Notes under the pieces: generated by a model | Databases searched by the model: none | Seen by the model: the letters and a program-made list of their open reading frames with translations, nothing else | Told to the model about the DNA's origin: nothing | Position numbers and translations under genes: made by a program | NCBI GenBank assembly: GCA_015501055.1 | Contig: JADNYV010000017.1 | Coordinates: forward strand, 186,001-250,000 | Length of the DNA: 64,000 nt | Direction: 5' to 3' | Origin: Mucidula mucida | Taxonomy: Eukaryota > Basidiomycota > Agaricomycetes > Agaricales > Physalacriaceae | In this document: piece after piece, positions 12,878 to 23,003 of the stretch | Position numbering within the stretch: position 1 is the first letter of the stretch | How the letters are laid out: each line of letters starts with the position of its first letter

Positions 12878-13950
12878 ACACCTCGTGAGCGCCATTGTTT
12901 TTCATTAAATGCAGTATCTTAATCTTATCTACTCGACACAGATTCAATCAGGCTTGATTGCACTGTCTTCTCCGTTGGGACTTGGTTGGGTCGGTGCCTA
13001 GCACTCCAGTAGATCATTAATGACATTATTTATTATCGGGACCGTTGGGGATATCCCCGTTCGTTCTTGCTTGTCTTCCCTAGCGCACCGACCAAGTCCA
13101 TGGCGCACGATTTAGACTTCTCAAGTTCTCCTTGGAATCGAGACCTGGTTTCCTTACTGCGTCAAGCTTTCCGAGAACAAGTATCGCGTTTTCCTTTTTC
13201 GTAGTGGGATTCTGCGACCCTCGACGTCCTGGAATGTCTCTTCCGTGCCAAAACTACTTTCGATGCCTCGTTTTTCACTGAGATGTCGGACTCGAGCGTG
13301 GCTTGCCGGGAATCTAGCCTTATCATTTCTTCACTACAGCCAAATTCAGTATTACCGTCACTGGGTGTTCGTCCTGTCCCAAGGATCGGATGCAGCTTAC
13401 ACGTTCAAGTCATTGCAACCACGATTTTGAACCCGACCTGCCTAAAGCAGATGGCCTCATGCGCCAGGAGATTCACCCCAATGGCGATTACCGTCGTGGT
13501 ACAATGTGCGTTACTCGTTCGCTTTCTCATGTGGCCAATCTTTGATACACCGCTCGAATACAGCGGTGTCGACAAAGTCTTCGGTTCATTCCGGCCTCAC
13601 TGAAAGCCACAATGTCACACGGCAAGAGTTCCAGCGCTTACCCTTTTGCTTCGTATGGCCCGTTCGATCAGTGTATTCGTACCTTCAATCGGACTCTCGC
13701 TCCACTGACCATCCATGTACCAGCCCTTAGCTTCTTCAACATGAGGAGGCTGCACTCGTCTTTATCTTGTCGCGGTTTCCACGTTCCCGATCGATGTTTG
13801 CACGTCACACCAAGCCCACCAAAAAATTCAACATGATAATTTACCAATTTGACCTGCCTCCGAGTATAAAGGCCTCGGGCCAGTACTCTTATTGCCTCAC
13901 GCTCTTCCGCCGCGAATACTTCCTCCTTCTACACGTACACGTTCTCACGA
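12878..13950. other. 1.1 kb non-coding stretch with TATA-like element
   Basis: No supported gene. A short ATG-started frame near 13100 has no recognisable content. At the right end, GTATAAAG at 13864-13871 lies 80 bases before the ATG of the DUF6593 gene and is a reasonable TATA box, followed by pyrimidine-rich sequence typical of fungal transcription starts. Confidence 0.4.
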
Positions 13951-14757
13951 ATGGCTACTCCCGCCGACGACATTCTCTCCTGGACCAACCAGGATCCTCG
14001 GGAGAGCAAGCTTTTCAACTCGTGGGGCGTATTATATCGCTTCCAGGTATATGAAGAGCCCTTGACGCGTTTGTATGCTTCTTAACATTCCGCTTTTGTA
14101 GACTATTATCCAAACCAACGGACAGTCCACCACTACTCTATGGAGGGCGATCCGTGCCAACAAAGAAGACCGTGTGGCGAAGCTTGAATGGGCTAACAAC
14201 GGTGGCCTAGGTCGTCTCATCATGGGCAAGGTACTGCAGATCCTTCGCCGTCAATGTTCCATGCTCACCCTCTTCAGAACACTCTTGCTATGTCCGACGT
14301 CGTTGCTCCGGGCCCAATATATGTGAGTACTCGTCTCGCGTGTCGTCTCCGAGATCTAAACGCATCGACGTAGGGTTCGCGAACGTTCAACGGGCCTGAC
14401 GGGCAACGCTACGTCTGGCGTCCCAGTACGACTAATTCCGACGTACTCGTCAGTTCAAATTCTCCTCCTCGCGCCGTCTTGTTTGACTCACCGCGAGCTC
14501 GCAGTTGCAAGACCACAATGGGAACGTCATTGCCTTTTTTCGCCCGACACGTCCCACGCGTTACCAGATTGGCGACGTGTATGGCGAACTTCATTTCATA
14601 CGCGCCGCTGGATCAGGGACGGTGGTAGGCTTTTAGTGTTTTTGTTTGTTTTCAGGACCTGATTCAACGCCTTGTTCAGATGCATCCACCTATCATGGAC
14701 ATGGTCACCGTCACCGCAATGTTGTACCGATTCTGCGCGATGTTCAACTTGCCGTGA
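13951..14757 (+). CDS. DUF6593-type protein (first of two)
   Basis: Small beta-rich protein of a family expanded in Agaricomycetes; its function is unknown. Six exons (13951-14046, 14102-14230, 14278-14322, 14374-14442, 14505-14624, 14656-14757) sum to 561 bases, or 186 residues. Features typical of the family as I know it are a WGVLYRFQT start, a KLEWANN stretch, the GSRTFNGPDGQRYVWR core in which the substrate-like strand pair ends in Tyr-x-Trp, and a C-terminal IMDMVTVTAMLYRF segment that closes the domain. There is no signal peptide or membrane segment, so it is probably cytosolic. The C-terminus (CAMFNLP) is shorter than in the second copy at 26826-27565. A TATA-like element is placed 80 bases upstream, suggesting regulated expression. 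It converges on the AhpD-like gene. Confidence 0.8.
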
Positions 14758-15030
14758 TAATCATTGACTCCGAGGGAGGTGTAGCGCTAGGACACTGCGA
14801 GCATATTGAGAAAGAGATTCAGAGACCAGTAGGTGTACGATATATTGACGCATACATTTTTTAAATTTTTAGCATTCTGTACACTTGTAATACATTCGCG
14901 TTGAAATTGCTGTATTTTGCAATACTGATAGCCGGACATTTCGGTTCGACATCTCATCGATAGCGAGAACCGCTCTGAACTCGTGGGTTTCGCGAGGCAG
15001 GGAAGGAGACCCGGATGAAATCCTTCGAGG

Positions 15031-15059
15031 CACGATGCATGTCCACGGCATGCATCGTG
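15031..15059. terminator. Perfect 11-bp inverted repeat between convergent genes
   Basis: Two perfect 11-base arms (CACGATGCATG and its complement) flank a 7-base loop. The element lies in the 400-base gap between the stops of the DUF6593 gene (14757) and the AhpD-like gene (15165). It could fold as a 3' UTR hairpin in either transcript. Calling it a terminator is inference from position only; it could also be a protein-binding palindrome. Confidence 0.3.
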
Positions 15060-15164
15060 TACACCCTCACGCACGTACACACTTCTTTCCATCAAAAGAC
15101 GAGTTGAATTGTACAATACGCATACTGTTGGACGTCATAAGAGTATCACAAGACCCGTCCGCGT

Positions 15165-16355
15165 TCAAAGTTTTGATTTCTCCTGAGTCGCGTCTTCTGC
15201 CGTTACTCCATCGACAATGGTGTCGATGGTGCGGATGACCCACTCCGTGCCCTCATCACCAGACAGCCATGCATCCTCGATGCTTTGGTTCTCGACGTTG
15301 CGGGCTTTGAGAAGACCGAAGACGTGGCTAGTTAGTTGGGGAACTACGCGCTCTTCGGCTCGCAGGCATGCAATTCCGACGACGGAACCAAGTGCGCGAC
15401 TTAGATTCCCCTGGTCTGGATCCGCAATGGTGCTCGTGTCATTGAAAGCTTTCAATCCGCCCGGTAAAGGAGCGAGGACAGCTCCATACGCCTGTATAAT
15501 GAATGCTACCGAAACACGTTAGTATCATACGCATTCAAGTTGAAAGGGAAAGCCGCGCATCATTTCACAAGGAAAGAAAAACGTGCTGCGAATCGGATAT
15601 AAACAAAGTGCGTACTCACTAATGAAATCCGGATGATAACTCCCCAATTTGTCGTGCAGTTTGTCAGCGTGAGGAGCATAGATGGAGTCCCAAAGAGCTC
15701 TTCCCCGCACAACAGTCGATTCGATGTTCTCGGAGGTGGCGACTCTGACATACAATAGAATTTTTTTAAACGCCCGTGATTAGGACCCGAGGAAACATGG
15801 TGGGTACACGCTCATACCTGCGGGATGATTTCCTCAATTCAGACTTGACATCCTCGTCCAAGACGTCATTTAAGGCGGCTAGGGACAAAATAACCTGCAG
15901 ACGATATCAAATCAGAGAAAAGTCCTCGAATGTCGTAAATCGAGGGCAATCTCGATAAGAACCCACATACCCGAGGGACACCGACAAAGATCGTACTCTT
16001 TAGCGCGGCCTCTCTCATGAGAGCCACCTTGTTCACGGTGTCCTGCAAAGCCGCGCCACGAGTGCCGTTAGCCTCGTCAGTCTCCGCAATGAAGCGGTAG
16101 AAGTGACCAAAAGTTGGCGGGCGATTGAGCGTCAGGAGGGTGCATGTCTAGTACTTGTATCAAAGGATAGTTCGAGTACTTCCAGAACGGTCACAATACA
16201 GATAAGACAAGCCACCCGGTTTCAGCATTTCGGAACTTTGCATCTTGATAGGTCGATGACAAAACTTGGCGTATCCGGGCAGCTGACGGACTAGGAAGAG
16301 GGTTGGGATTACGAAGGGTGAGCAGGCGCTTAATCGAGGGTGTCAATTTCGCCAT
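15165..16355 (-). CDS. AhpD-like (carboxymuconolactone decarboxylase-like fold) protein with C-terminal SKL
   Basis: Member of a fungal family with an AhpD-like all-helical fold, related to alkylhydroperoxidase D and carboxymuconolactone decarboxylase; the substrate is unknown. The ATG at 16355 gives MAKLTPSIKRLLTLRNPNPLP. The core follows: REAALKSTIFVGVPRV near 15970, SENIESTVVRGRALWDSIY near 15700, LHDKLGSYHPDF near 15640, AYGAVLAPLPGG near 15480, LSRALGSVVGIACLRAEE near 15390 and QLTSHVFGLLKARN near 15320. The last codons before the TGA at 15165 read EKSKL, a canonical type-1 peroxisomal targeting signal, so matrix import via Pex5 is likely. I see no CxxC pair of the kind used by true AhpD, so classical peroxidase chemistry is doubtful. 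At least four introns are present. The family call is based on recalled fungal homologues and is fairly sure; the biochemical role is not. Confidence 0.75.
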
Positions 16356-16734
16356 GTTACAATGACCCGCGAAGATTATGTTGAAGGGAGATCGACGTTG
16401 TGGAAGAAGCCGGAGACACTAGGAACGAGGTAAGTTCAAAGAAGGTTATTTTTAGTACCCGAGTGGCTGTGCACTCAACGCCCTTCGAGTGAACAAAGAT
16501 GTTCATGCGTCATTCAATTTAACGAATATAAACACGGACATACCCGACCAAGAAAACGCTTGTACTACCATAGGAAGAAGCATATAGAACGAAACAATCA
16601 GCCCGGAGCCACAGGCTACATAATAAGAACATGAAGGTGTGGTATGTGGTACTTGAATAGAGAGATACTCCAGCAGTATCAACTGAGATCCAAGACAATT
16701 AGATACGCAAGCGAGATGTATGTTGTTGAGATGA
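16356..16734. other. Short intergenic gap
   Basis: It lies between the start of the AhpD-like gene and the stop of the first GH128 gene, so it holds that start's promoter and the hydrolase 3' UTR. I see no coding frame or structure in it. Confidence 0.4.
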
Positions 16735-18121
16735 TCAGTGGCCGTTGATGAAGCGATATCCTAAAGCATTGGGGCCGCCGTCAGAACCCATCAACTGGTT
16801 GTCGTAGTTGACATTGAACATATCATGCATGGCACCTTCATCGCTGTCAGCCTTGATCGCCAAGCGACGCGTCGAGACTCACCAAAGTAGCAGTAGTTGA
16901 GGATCCAGTCGGTGTTGTCCATCCAGCTTGTAACTTGGCCCATGAAATCCCAAATATCGCCCGAAGAGCATTGCGCGCCTCCATTGAAGTTCTGATGATG
17001 TGGCGCAATCATAAGCGAGAGTCCTCACGACGTTATGAAGAGCTTACCTGGCAAGCGAACTCCGTAACAATGATGGGGAGACCGAACTGGTCGTGGTACT
17101 TCTGCTGGTACGCGATGAAGTCGGCAGCTTTGACATCGTACCAATGTGTAGCAACCATGTCAATCTAGAAGGACCGATTTATAAGAAACTTCCAGAGAAA
17201 GGAGCACAACTTACATGGCAGCCACTGCATTTCGAGAAGAACGACTTCATCCACTCAAAGCCTTCGGGAGATCCAGAGACAGCAGGGGAAACGAGTTTAT
17301 GCCCGTTAGCCCTCTGAGGCTCCATGTACTTCCACCAAAGTTCCACGGCGTGATCGGGCGACATGTTGGATTGTCCAGGCTCGTTTGGCCTAAATTGAAC
17401 AGCGGTCAGAGAAATAGAACCTGTCAAGCGAAATTGCTCACTCGTTGAATCCCAAGATCCAAGTCGGCGTGTTATATTTTCCAATGTTTTGGGTGAAATC
17501 GTAGATATCCTTGTCGCCCCAAAGCTGAGGAATAACATTGAACCCAGCAGCAGAGGCACCAGCAACGGGCCAACTGCTCCAGGTGTACAACCTGACATAC
17601 ATCAGTATGATCTCGACCGTTCCAACCGTCAGGACTCACAGAGAGACGTGAGATGTCTTCCACTGAGCAAGGTTACCCGTATCGCCATTGGGCCAGGCCA
17701 AGCACCCCTTACCACCGCCAGAACCACCGGTGTACGTGTTCGAGGAGCTCTGCGGGGCAGTGTAGGTGTTACTACTGCTGCCGCTAGAACCGGAGTTGTA
17801 GTTGGAGCCGCTGCCGCTGCCACTGCCACTGGAGCTGTAGCTAGAGCCGCTGCCACTAGAGGCGGGCGCAGAAGAGGAGGCAGCAGGAGCAGAAGACGCC
17901 GATGAAGACGAAGTCGACGAGTCCCGAGCTCGGCACTTGGTGGTGTCGGCGCGTCGCGCGTGGCGCTTCATCTTCTTCGCCAAGTCGTGGTGAGTGCCAT
18001 GACGAGCGAACACGTCGGCGTGCGACTCAGGAGAGACCGCGACAACCTGTTCTGGGCCATACGAGCAGGCGATAACGGCCAGGGTTGCTGCCGCTAGCAG
18101 ATTGAGAAACTTGCCGGGCAT
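16735..18121 (-). CDS. Secreted GH128 glycoside hydrolase (Asl1-like), copy 1
   Basis: Probable beta-1,3-glucan hydrolase acting on cell-wall glucan. The ATG at 18121 starts a signal peptide, MPGKFLNLLAAATLAVIACSYG. A short pro-region ends in basic sites (KRHARRA) that fit Kex2 cleavage. Next is a Ser/Gly-rich linker of about 90 residues (17930-17700), and then the TIM-barrel core. Catalytic blocks are WILGFNEPNEPGQSN near 17460-17390, where the Glu of NEP is the expected acid/base, and LPIIVTEFACQ near 17070, with the expected nucleophile Glu. Other family marks are ELWWKYMEPQ near 17320 and ATHWYDVKAADFIAYQQKY near 17150. The end ALGYRFINGH is followed by TGA at 16735. A phase-2 intron splits the acid/base Glu codon. 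Copy 2 lies 0.6 kb upstream in the same orientation. Intact and probably secreted; exact glucan preference cannot be read from sequence. Confidence 0.9.
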
Positions 18122-18721
18122 TAGCAAGGGTAAAAGAACGACTAGGAAAAGGAGTGGTGGACGGTAGCAAGATGGGAGAGAAAGGGATATGCAAAGTTGA
18201 CGCCAGCTTTAAAGGAACGATTGAAACATCCTAAAGCGGTCAGTCGTTGCCAAGATAAGGGGGTTAAGACGGACAGGAGAACGAGCTAACTCGACGTGGA
18301 CGTGACATTCACGCGCGAGGAGGCGAATAGAGAAATATCAACTCGGAGGAGAACTTGTGAACCTTTATACACATGGATACACATATGATTTGCACGTATC
18401 AAGGGCTGCGGATTGGGGTGCTGCGACCTGGAAAGTGGCAAAGATGCTAATGTCACGGTCACAGATCAAGAATGGTTTCGATCCCACGCCACAACGCCAA
18501 TTCTTGAGGAGTCCTCAACGGGAACTGTCAGCCGCAATACTTGGTACCTGCCAGGCAGGAGTGCTGCTCTACGCGGATCATAGAAGATGCATTCGAGTCG
18601 CCTCCATTACAAACGTTCTTACAGACAGGGTGTAATGGAAACCATGCATGCATACGCCGTAAGAGTATCATAGATGCCAAAAGCGCAACATGAATCTACA
18701 TAAGAAGTCCAATAAACTGAT
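18122..18721. promoter_or_regulatory. Intergenic region between the two GH128 genes
   Basis: This 0.6 kb carries the 3' end of copy 2 and the promoter of copy 1. A TTTAAAG stretch (minus strand, about 18207-18214) lies roughly 90 bases before the copy 1 ATG and may serve as its TATA element. No coding frame is supported. Confidence 0.4.
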
Positions 18722-20109
18722 TTAGAAGCTGCTGTCGAGGTATGCCCAGCCTAGACTGTTAGGCTCGTAGTTGCTAACATCCAGCAGTTGGTCAGCAGGG
18801 CTGACGCCAACCATGTCATCCAGAGAGCCTGGTCATTTGGTCAATTTTCGATCTGAGCTGCAGGCGATCACATACCGAATGCCATGTAGCCCCAAACTCG
18901 GGACTCGCCGTTAAGCCATGCAGTAGCGGTCTTGAGGAAATTCCAGGCGTCGTCATCATCGCAAGGGCGCCACCGCTGAAATCCTGTGAACTTATAAGCG
19001 TCAAGTATCAACGTCAGATGAAGTGGAAACACGAACGTGGCATGCAAACTCGGTAACCAGAAGGGGAAGACCGAACTCGTCCAAGAACTTCTGCTGGTAT
19101 GCAATGAACTCTTTAGCACTAGTTCCGTACCAATGGGTCGAAACGCAGGAGATCTACAAGCATGTGATGAATATACAGAATGACCGAACGGAGACGGCAA
19201 CATACATGACAGCCCTCGCATGAAGACATGAATTCCTGCATCCATGGGAATCCATTTTGAGCAGAGGAGACGGCGGGGGAGCAAAGGCGATGTCCATTCT
19301 GGACCTGGGGCTCCATATGCTTCCACCACAAAGCGACAGCATCACTTGGCTTCATGTTTGACTGAGATCCCTCGTTTGGCCTGGATGTCCTCAGCAAGAC
19401 CACTCAGAAATAACAAAGGAAACGTACTCATTGAAACCAAGGATGACGGTGTCCTTATACTTGGGCATGTTCTGCTCAAACTCGGAGATTTTATTGCCGT
19501 CATTGCCCCAAAGCATAGGCAGAACGACGGAACCGGCATTGGCAGCAGTGTCAAGGGGCCAGCTGCTCCATGTGTAGGCGCTATGAGAGTTTTAATAACA
19601 GTGTCGCTGTGATATGATAAGGCTTACCAGCGTCCACCACCAGCACTCCAGATAGAGAGCTCGGACCTGTCACCCATGTTCCAAGAGAATCCCACTTTAT
19701 TAGAGCAAGGAGAATCTCCCGAAGTGTTGACAGAGCCCCTGCTGTAGCTCCCACTGCTGCCGCCACCACTGCTGTTGCCATTATCACTGCTCGCAGCCGT
19801 AGTTTCTACAGGTGCTTCAGAAGTCGAAGTAGGCTGATGCTTCTTCTTCGTCGAAGTGGTCGTCACAACGTTGGTGGAACTGGAAGAAGACTCGTCGCGA
19901 ACTTTGCAGACCGAGCTCTCAGCGCGACGAGCGCGCGAAGAACGTTTGCTTGAGACGGAAGTGTCGGACCTACGCAAGCTGTGTCCATGGGCAAAGACGT
20001 CGCCGTGGGCGTGCCCAGTAGTCAGTGCAGCGCCCGGTTGAACGCCGTACGAGCAGGCGACGACAGCGAGTGTGGCTGCCGCCAACAGGTTGAGGAATTT
20101 ATTGGCCAT
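18722..20109 (-). CDS. Secreted GH128 glycoside hydrolase (Asl1-like), copy 2
   Basis: Paralogue of the downstream gene, with the same probable glucan-hydrolase role. The ATG at 20109 gives MANKFLNLLAAATLAVVACSYG, nearly identical to copy 1 in the signal peptide. It is followed by a basic pro-region with RARRA and a Ser/Thr/Gly-rich linker (about 19880-19720) whose sequence is unlike that of copy 1. The core has TVILGFNEPNEGSQSN near 19450-19370 (acid/base Glu), LPLLVTEFACH near 19070 (nucleophile Glu), ALWWKHMEPQ near 19320 and STHWYGTSAKEFIAYQQKF near 19110. The C-terminus GWAYLDSSF ends with TAA at 18722. The intron that splits the acid/base Glu codon sits at the same place and phase as in copy 1, so duplication came after that intron. 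The core has diverged clearly, so this is an old tandem duplication. Both copies look functional. Confidence 0.9.
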
Positions 20110-21104
20110 TAGCGTTTAAATGAGAGTGAAAACGAGTGGTGAAGGGCGATTCAAAAAATCGCTGAACGCAGACAGAGATCAAGGAAGGAACCAAGAAGGA
20201 ACACAAGGAAAAATAGGCCTTCCAGCGCCGCATATTGATGAGGTTTGGAGAGGAGTCTTGGCGTCGGCTTATGTCAAGTGCAGGGCCATCGATATAGCCA
20301 TGCCCGACACAGGCGCCAAGCAGTCTGGTGTTCGTGAAATGGCATCGTTGGACGCGATTTCTTTCCACGGAGGCAACTTGGATAAAAGATCGACAAGAAC
20401 AGTCGTAGTTGTATGCACGTCCTTGTAAGGTCTGCCTGCGCATCCGATCACCGGCGCGCCGAGACTATTTCAACACATAATAGATGCTGTAGTCCAAAAC
20501 TGAAGGATCTTTTGCATTTCACAGCTAAATATCTGCAAAAAGAGGCTCGGAATGAGGCCAGAACGGATTGAAATGTTGACGGTTGAATGAGGACTTACTT
20601 GAGGGGTACCATCGGATAGAACATTCCTGAGAATAACATGCATAGAACACGAGCCTTGAACATGAGGTGTCTCAGGCGACCGGACGTTTCAATAGACGTG
20701 TCGGGCGCGTACAAGAGGTGAATGAACGAATCGGGAGAGCCTAGACAAATGAACCGGATAGCCATTAATAGTTTGAGCCGCGATGAGCCGAGATTTGCCG
20801 TAATGGAAGAGCATTATACTTGCATTGCACGGAGGAGCGCGTAGAGTAAGCGATGGTCATGAGAAGACCACGCGTAAACACCGCAACTAATGCAGTGATT
20901 CTTGACTGTGGCGCTTACTGAAATTCATTTCTTATGTCAAGTCTCCATGACAATCTTGTGGCTGTGCAGATTTGTTTGGCTGATTGTGACTGCATTTAAA
21001 GATTTCGGGCCTGTCGTCGCTCTTTAACCTTTCACTGACAAGTACAACCGGTTCATCAGGCTCCCCAGCTTTGCTCTCGACTAAATCCCACCAACTACCT
21101 CAAA
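20110..21104. promoter_or_regulatory. Divergent upstream region of GH128 copy 2 and the RRM gene
   Basis: About 1 kb between two outward-facing starts. It holds no supported coding frame. It should contain the promoter of the hydrolase at its left and that of the RRM protein at its right, the latter with a pyrimidine-rich stretch before the ATG at 21105. Confidence 0.4.
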
Positions 21105-22254
21105 ATGTCTGACGCCCCCGCCGCCCAAGTCCCCCAGAACGGCGCGCCTCCGGCTACGCAAGAAAAGGAAGAAGCACCTGGTTTCAAGGTAATTTTCCCA
21201 GTTTCCCCGACAACTAGAGAAATTAATCGTTTCTTAGGTCTTCGCTGGAAATCTTGCGTATTCTACCACGGATGAGGGGTTGAAGGCGTTCTTCGCGCCT
21301 GTTCAAAGCGACGTGTATGTTTGCACAGCCTTGTCCATCGCGCCACAGTCTCACTTTTCCAAAGTCTCTCCGCTCAGGTAATCTTGCGCGGCACCCGCTC
21401 TGCTGGCTACGGCTTCGTTGCTTTGGCCACAGAAGAAGCCGCCAAGAAGGCTGTTGAGGCTCTCCACCACACTGAGCTTGACGGTCGGCAGGTTATCATT
21501 GAGATTGCCAAACCGTCCGAGCAAAAGGACCAGGAGAGAAAGGAGAAAAAGGCCAAGAGGAAACCCGGCAGGCGAGGCAGCAAGGCTGTTCCCGGGGAGG
21601 TCACAGAGGCAGAGGCCAATGGCGAGGCAGCCGCTGCCACTGACGGTGTCCCAGCTGCAGCGGGCACCGACGAGGCTGCCAAGCCCAAGAAGAAAAAGAA
21701 AAACGCGGTATGTTGTCGCGCTCGTGTGTTGCTTTACGTGTCTGACTCGCATGCAGCGCAAGAACAAGAAGTCTCCTGCAGTGGAGGGCGCCGAGACCGC
21801 CACCCCTGCAGAGGGTGAAACTGCCGATGCCGCCACCGCCGCTCCCAAGAAGAAGGCGAAAAAGGCAAAGGCGCCCCGCCCACAACGCCCTGCAGGCGAA
21901 GCTCCCGAAGGCGAGCCGTCCACCACCATGCTCTTTGTCGCCAACCTTGGCTTCAACATTGACGATGATGGTCTCAAGGCCCTGTTCACTGAGGCCAACA
22001 TCGAAGTTGTCTCTGCCCGCATCGTCCGCAGGCGGTGGGGACAACCTAGACGCAGCAAGGGATACGGCTTCGTCGACGTTGGCAGCGAGGAGGAGCAGCA
22101 GAAGGCGATCGCTGCTCTTGAGGGCAAGGAAGTCGGTGGAAGGAATATTGCCGTCAAGATCGCCGTCAACACCCCTCATGAAGACGAATCTGAAGAAGGC
22201 AAACCTGAGGCTGCCTCCGACGCCGTTGTTGCTGCTCCTGCCGCCACCGCTTAA
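21105..22254 (+). CDS. Two-RRM RNA-binding protein, nucleolin-like layout
   Basis: Four exons (21105-21188, 21238-21312, 21378-21707, 21757-22254) sum to 987 bases, or 328 residues. The first RRM starts with RNP2 VFAGNLAYSTT and has an RNP1-like GYGFVALAT. The second has LFVANLGFNIDD and KGYGFVDVGS. Between them is a linker of Lys and Glu/Ala (KDQERKEKKAKRK, KPKKKKKN, PKKKAKKAKAPRPQRP), dense with basic nuclear or nucleolar signals. The C-terminus is acidic and Ala-rich. This arrangement fits small RNP proteins in rRNA or mRNA metabolism, but no single orthologue can be named from sequence alone. The short 5' UTR region is pyrimidine-rich. The coding bias, with many GCC and AAG codons, suggests high expression. 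Both RRMs keep the aromatic positions needed to bind RNA. Confidence 0.88.
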
Positions 22255-23003
22255 TCTTACGATCACGATAACGTTTCACCACACAACTCACTCTGTCCAT
22301 CCATGCCGTCCGTCCATTCACGTCATTGCGACGCTTTATTTACCAGTACTTTGCTCTTACGTTCACCCATAGCTTCAAGTAGTCGGTGTGTTGCTGGTGT
22401 TGTTCTTACTTTATCGTAAACGCCCCTGTGCACGTTGTTCTCTTCAATTTACGAGACGTTTATATGATTCATTGTGATCAAAAGGCAAAAGTTTAAGGTA
22501 CGCTAGACGTGACCGTATGTCGATGTCGAGCCCGTGGAAGCAGAAGCTTCCTCAGCCTTCACGCGAGTTCGGGTATTCAGGGAACGTATGTACTGGCCCA
22601 AGTTCATTGAAATTCGCTCACCGCTGCCGACACGCCCATCTCGCCACACTTGCCCTCACCCTCCCGACGTGTTGGACTGATTCCCCGTCAAATGGATTCA
22701 TAATAGTGCTGAACTCACTTCAATTATCTCTAGCTATGACTTACAAAGCCTCATATTGAATCAATGATCATTTTGTTAGCTCAGAATAGTGTGCGCTGCT
22801 CTTTGCATCGCGGGGCGTGCTCAGGACTTCGGCGCGAACGGCGCGAATCCGCAGAAATCGCCGATCATTTTGCAGCTATGATGCTAGCCGAGTTCTACCC
22901 GAACTCCGAACTCGTCTACTGCCGTTCCTGCGCTTCCTGCTTGCAGATGTGCAGCTGTGGCAAACAATTGTTGGACGGGCCGGACGTCCTCGACCGTACC
23001 ACC
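22255..23003. other. Intergenic stretch between RRM and G-patch genes
   Basis: It contains the RRM gene 3' UTR and the G-patch promoter. A frame open from about 22764 runs in phase into the G-patch ATG at 23004. I prefer 23004 because the protein from there, MSDDEDDYLSDKF, matches the usual acidic start of the family. Confidence 0.4.

Noticed and set aside
17489..17905. Plus-strand frame opposite the GH128 linker, rich in Arg, Ala and Gly
   Set aside because: It is the antisense of a Ser/Gly repeat; the minus strand carries the secreted hydrolase with signal peptide and catalytic blocks.
21351..22266. Long minus-strand frames opposite the two-RRM gene (up to 273 codons)
   Set aside because: They are antisense shadows of high-GC, Lys/Ala-biased coding sequence; the plus strand encodes two clear RRMs with matching splice sites.
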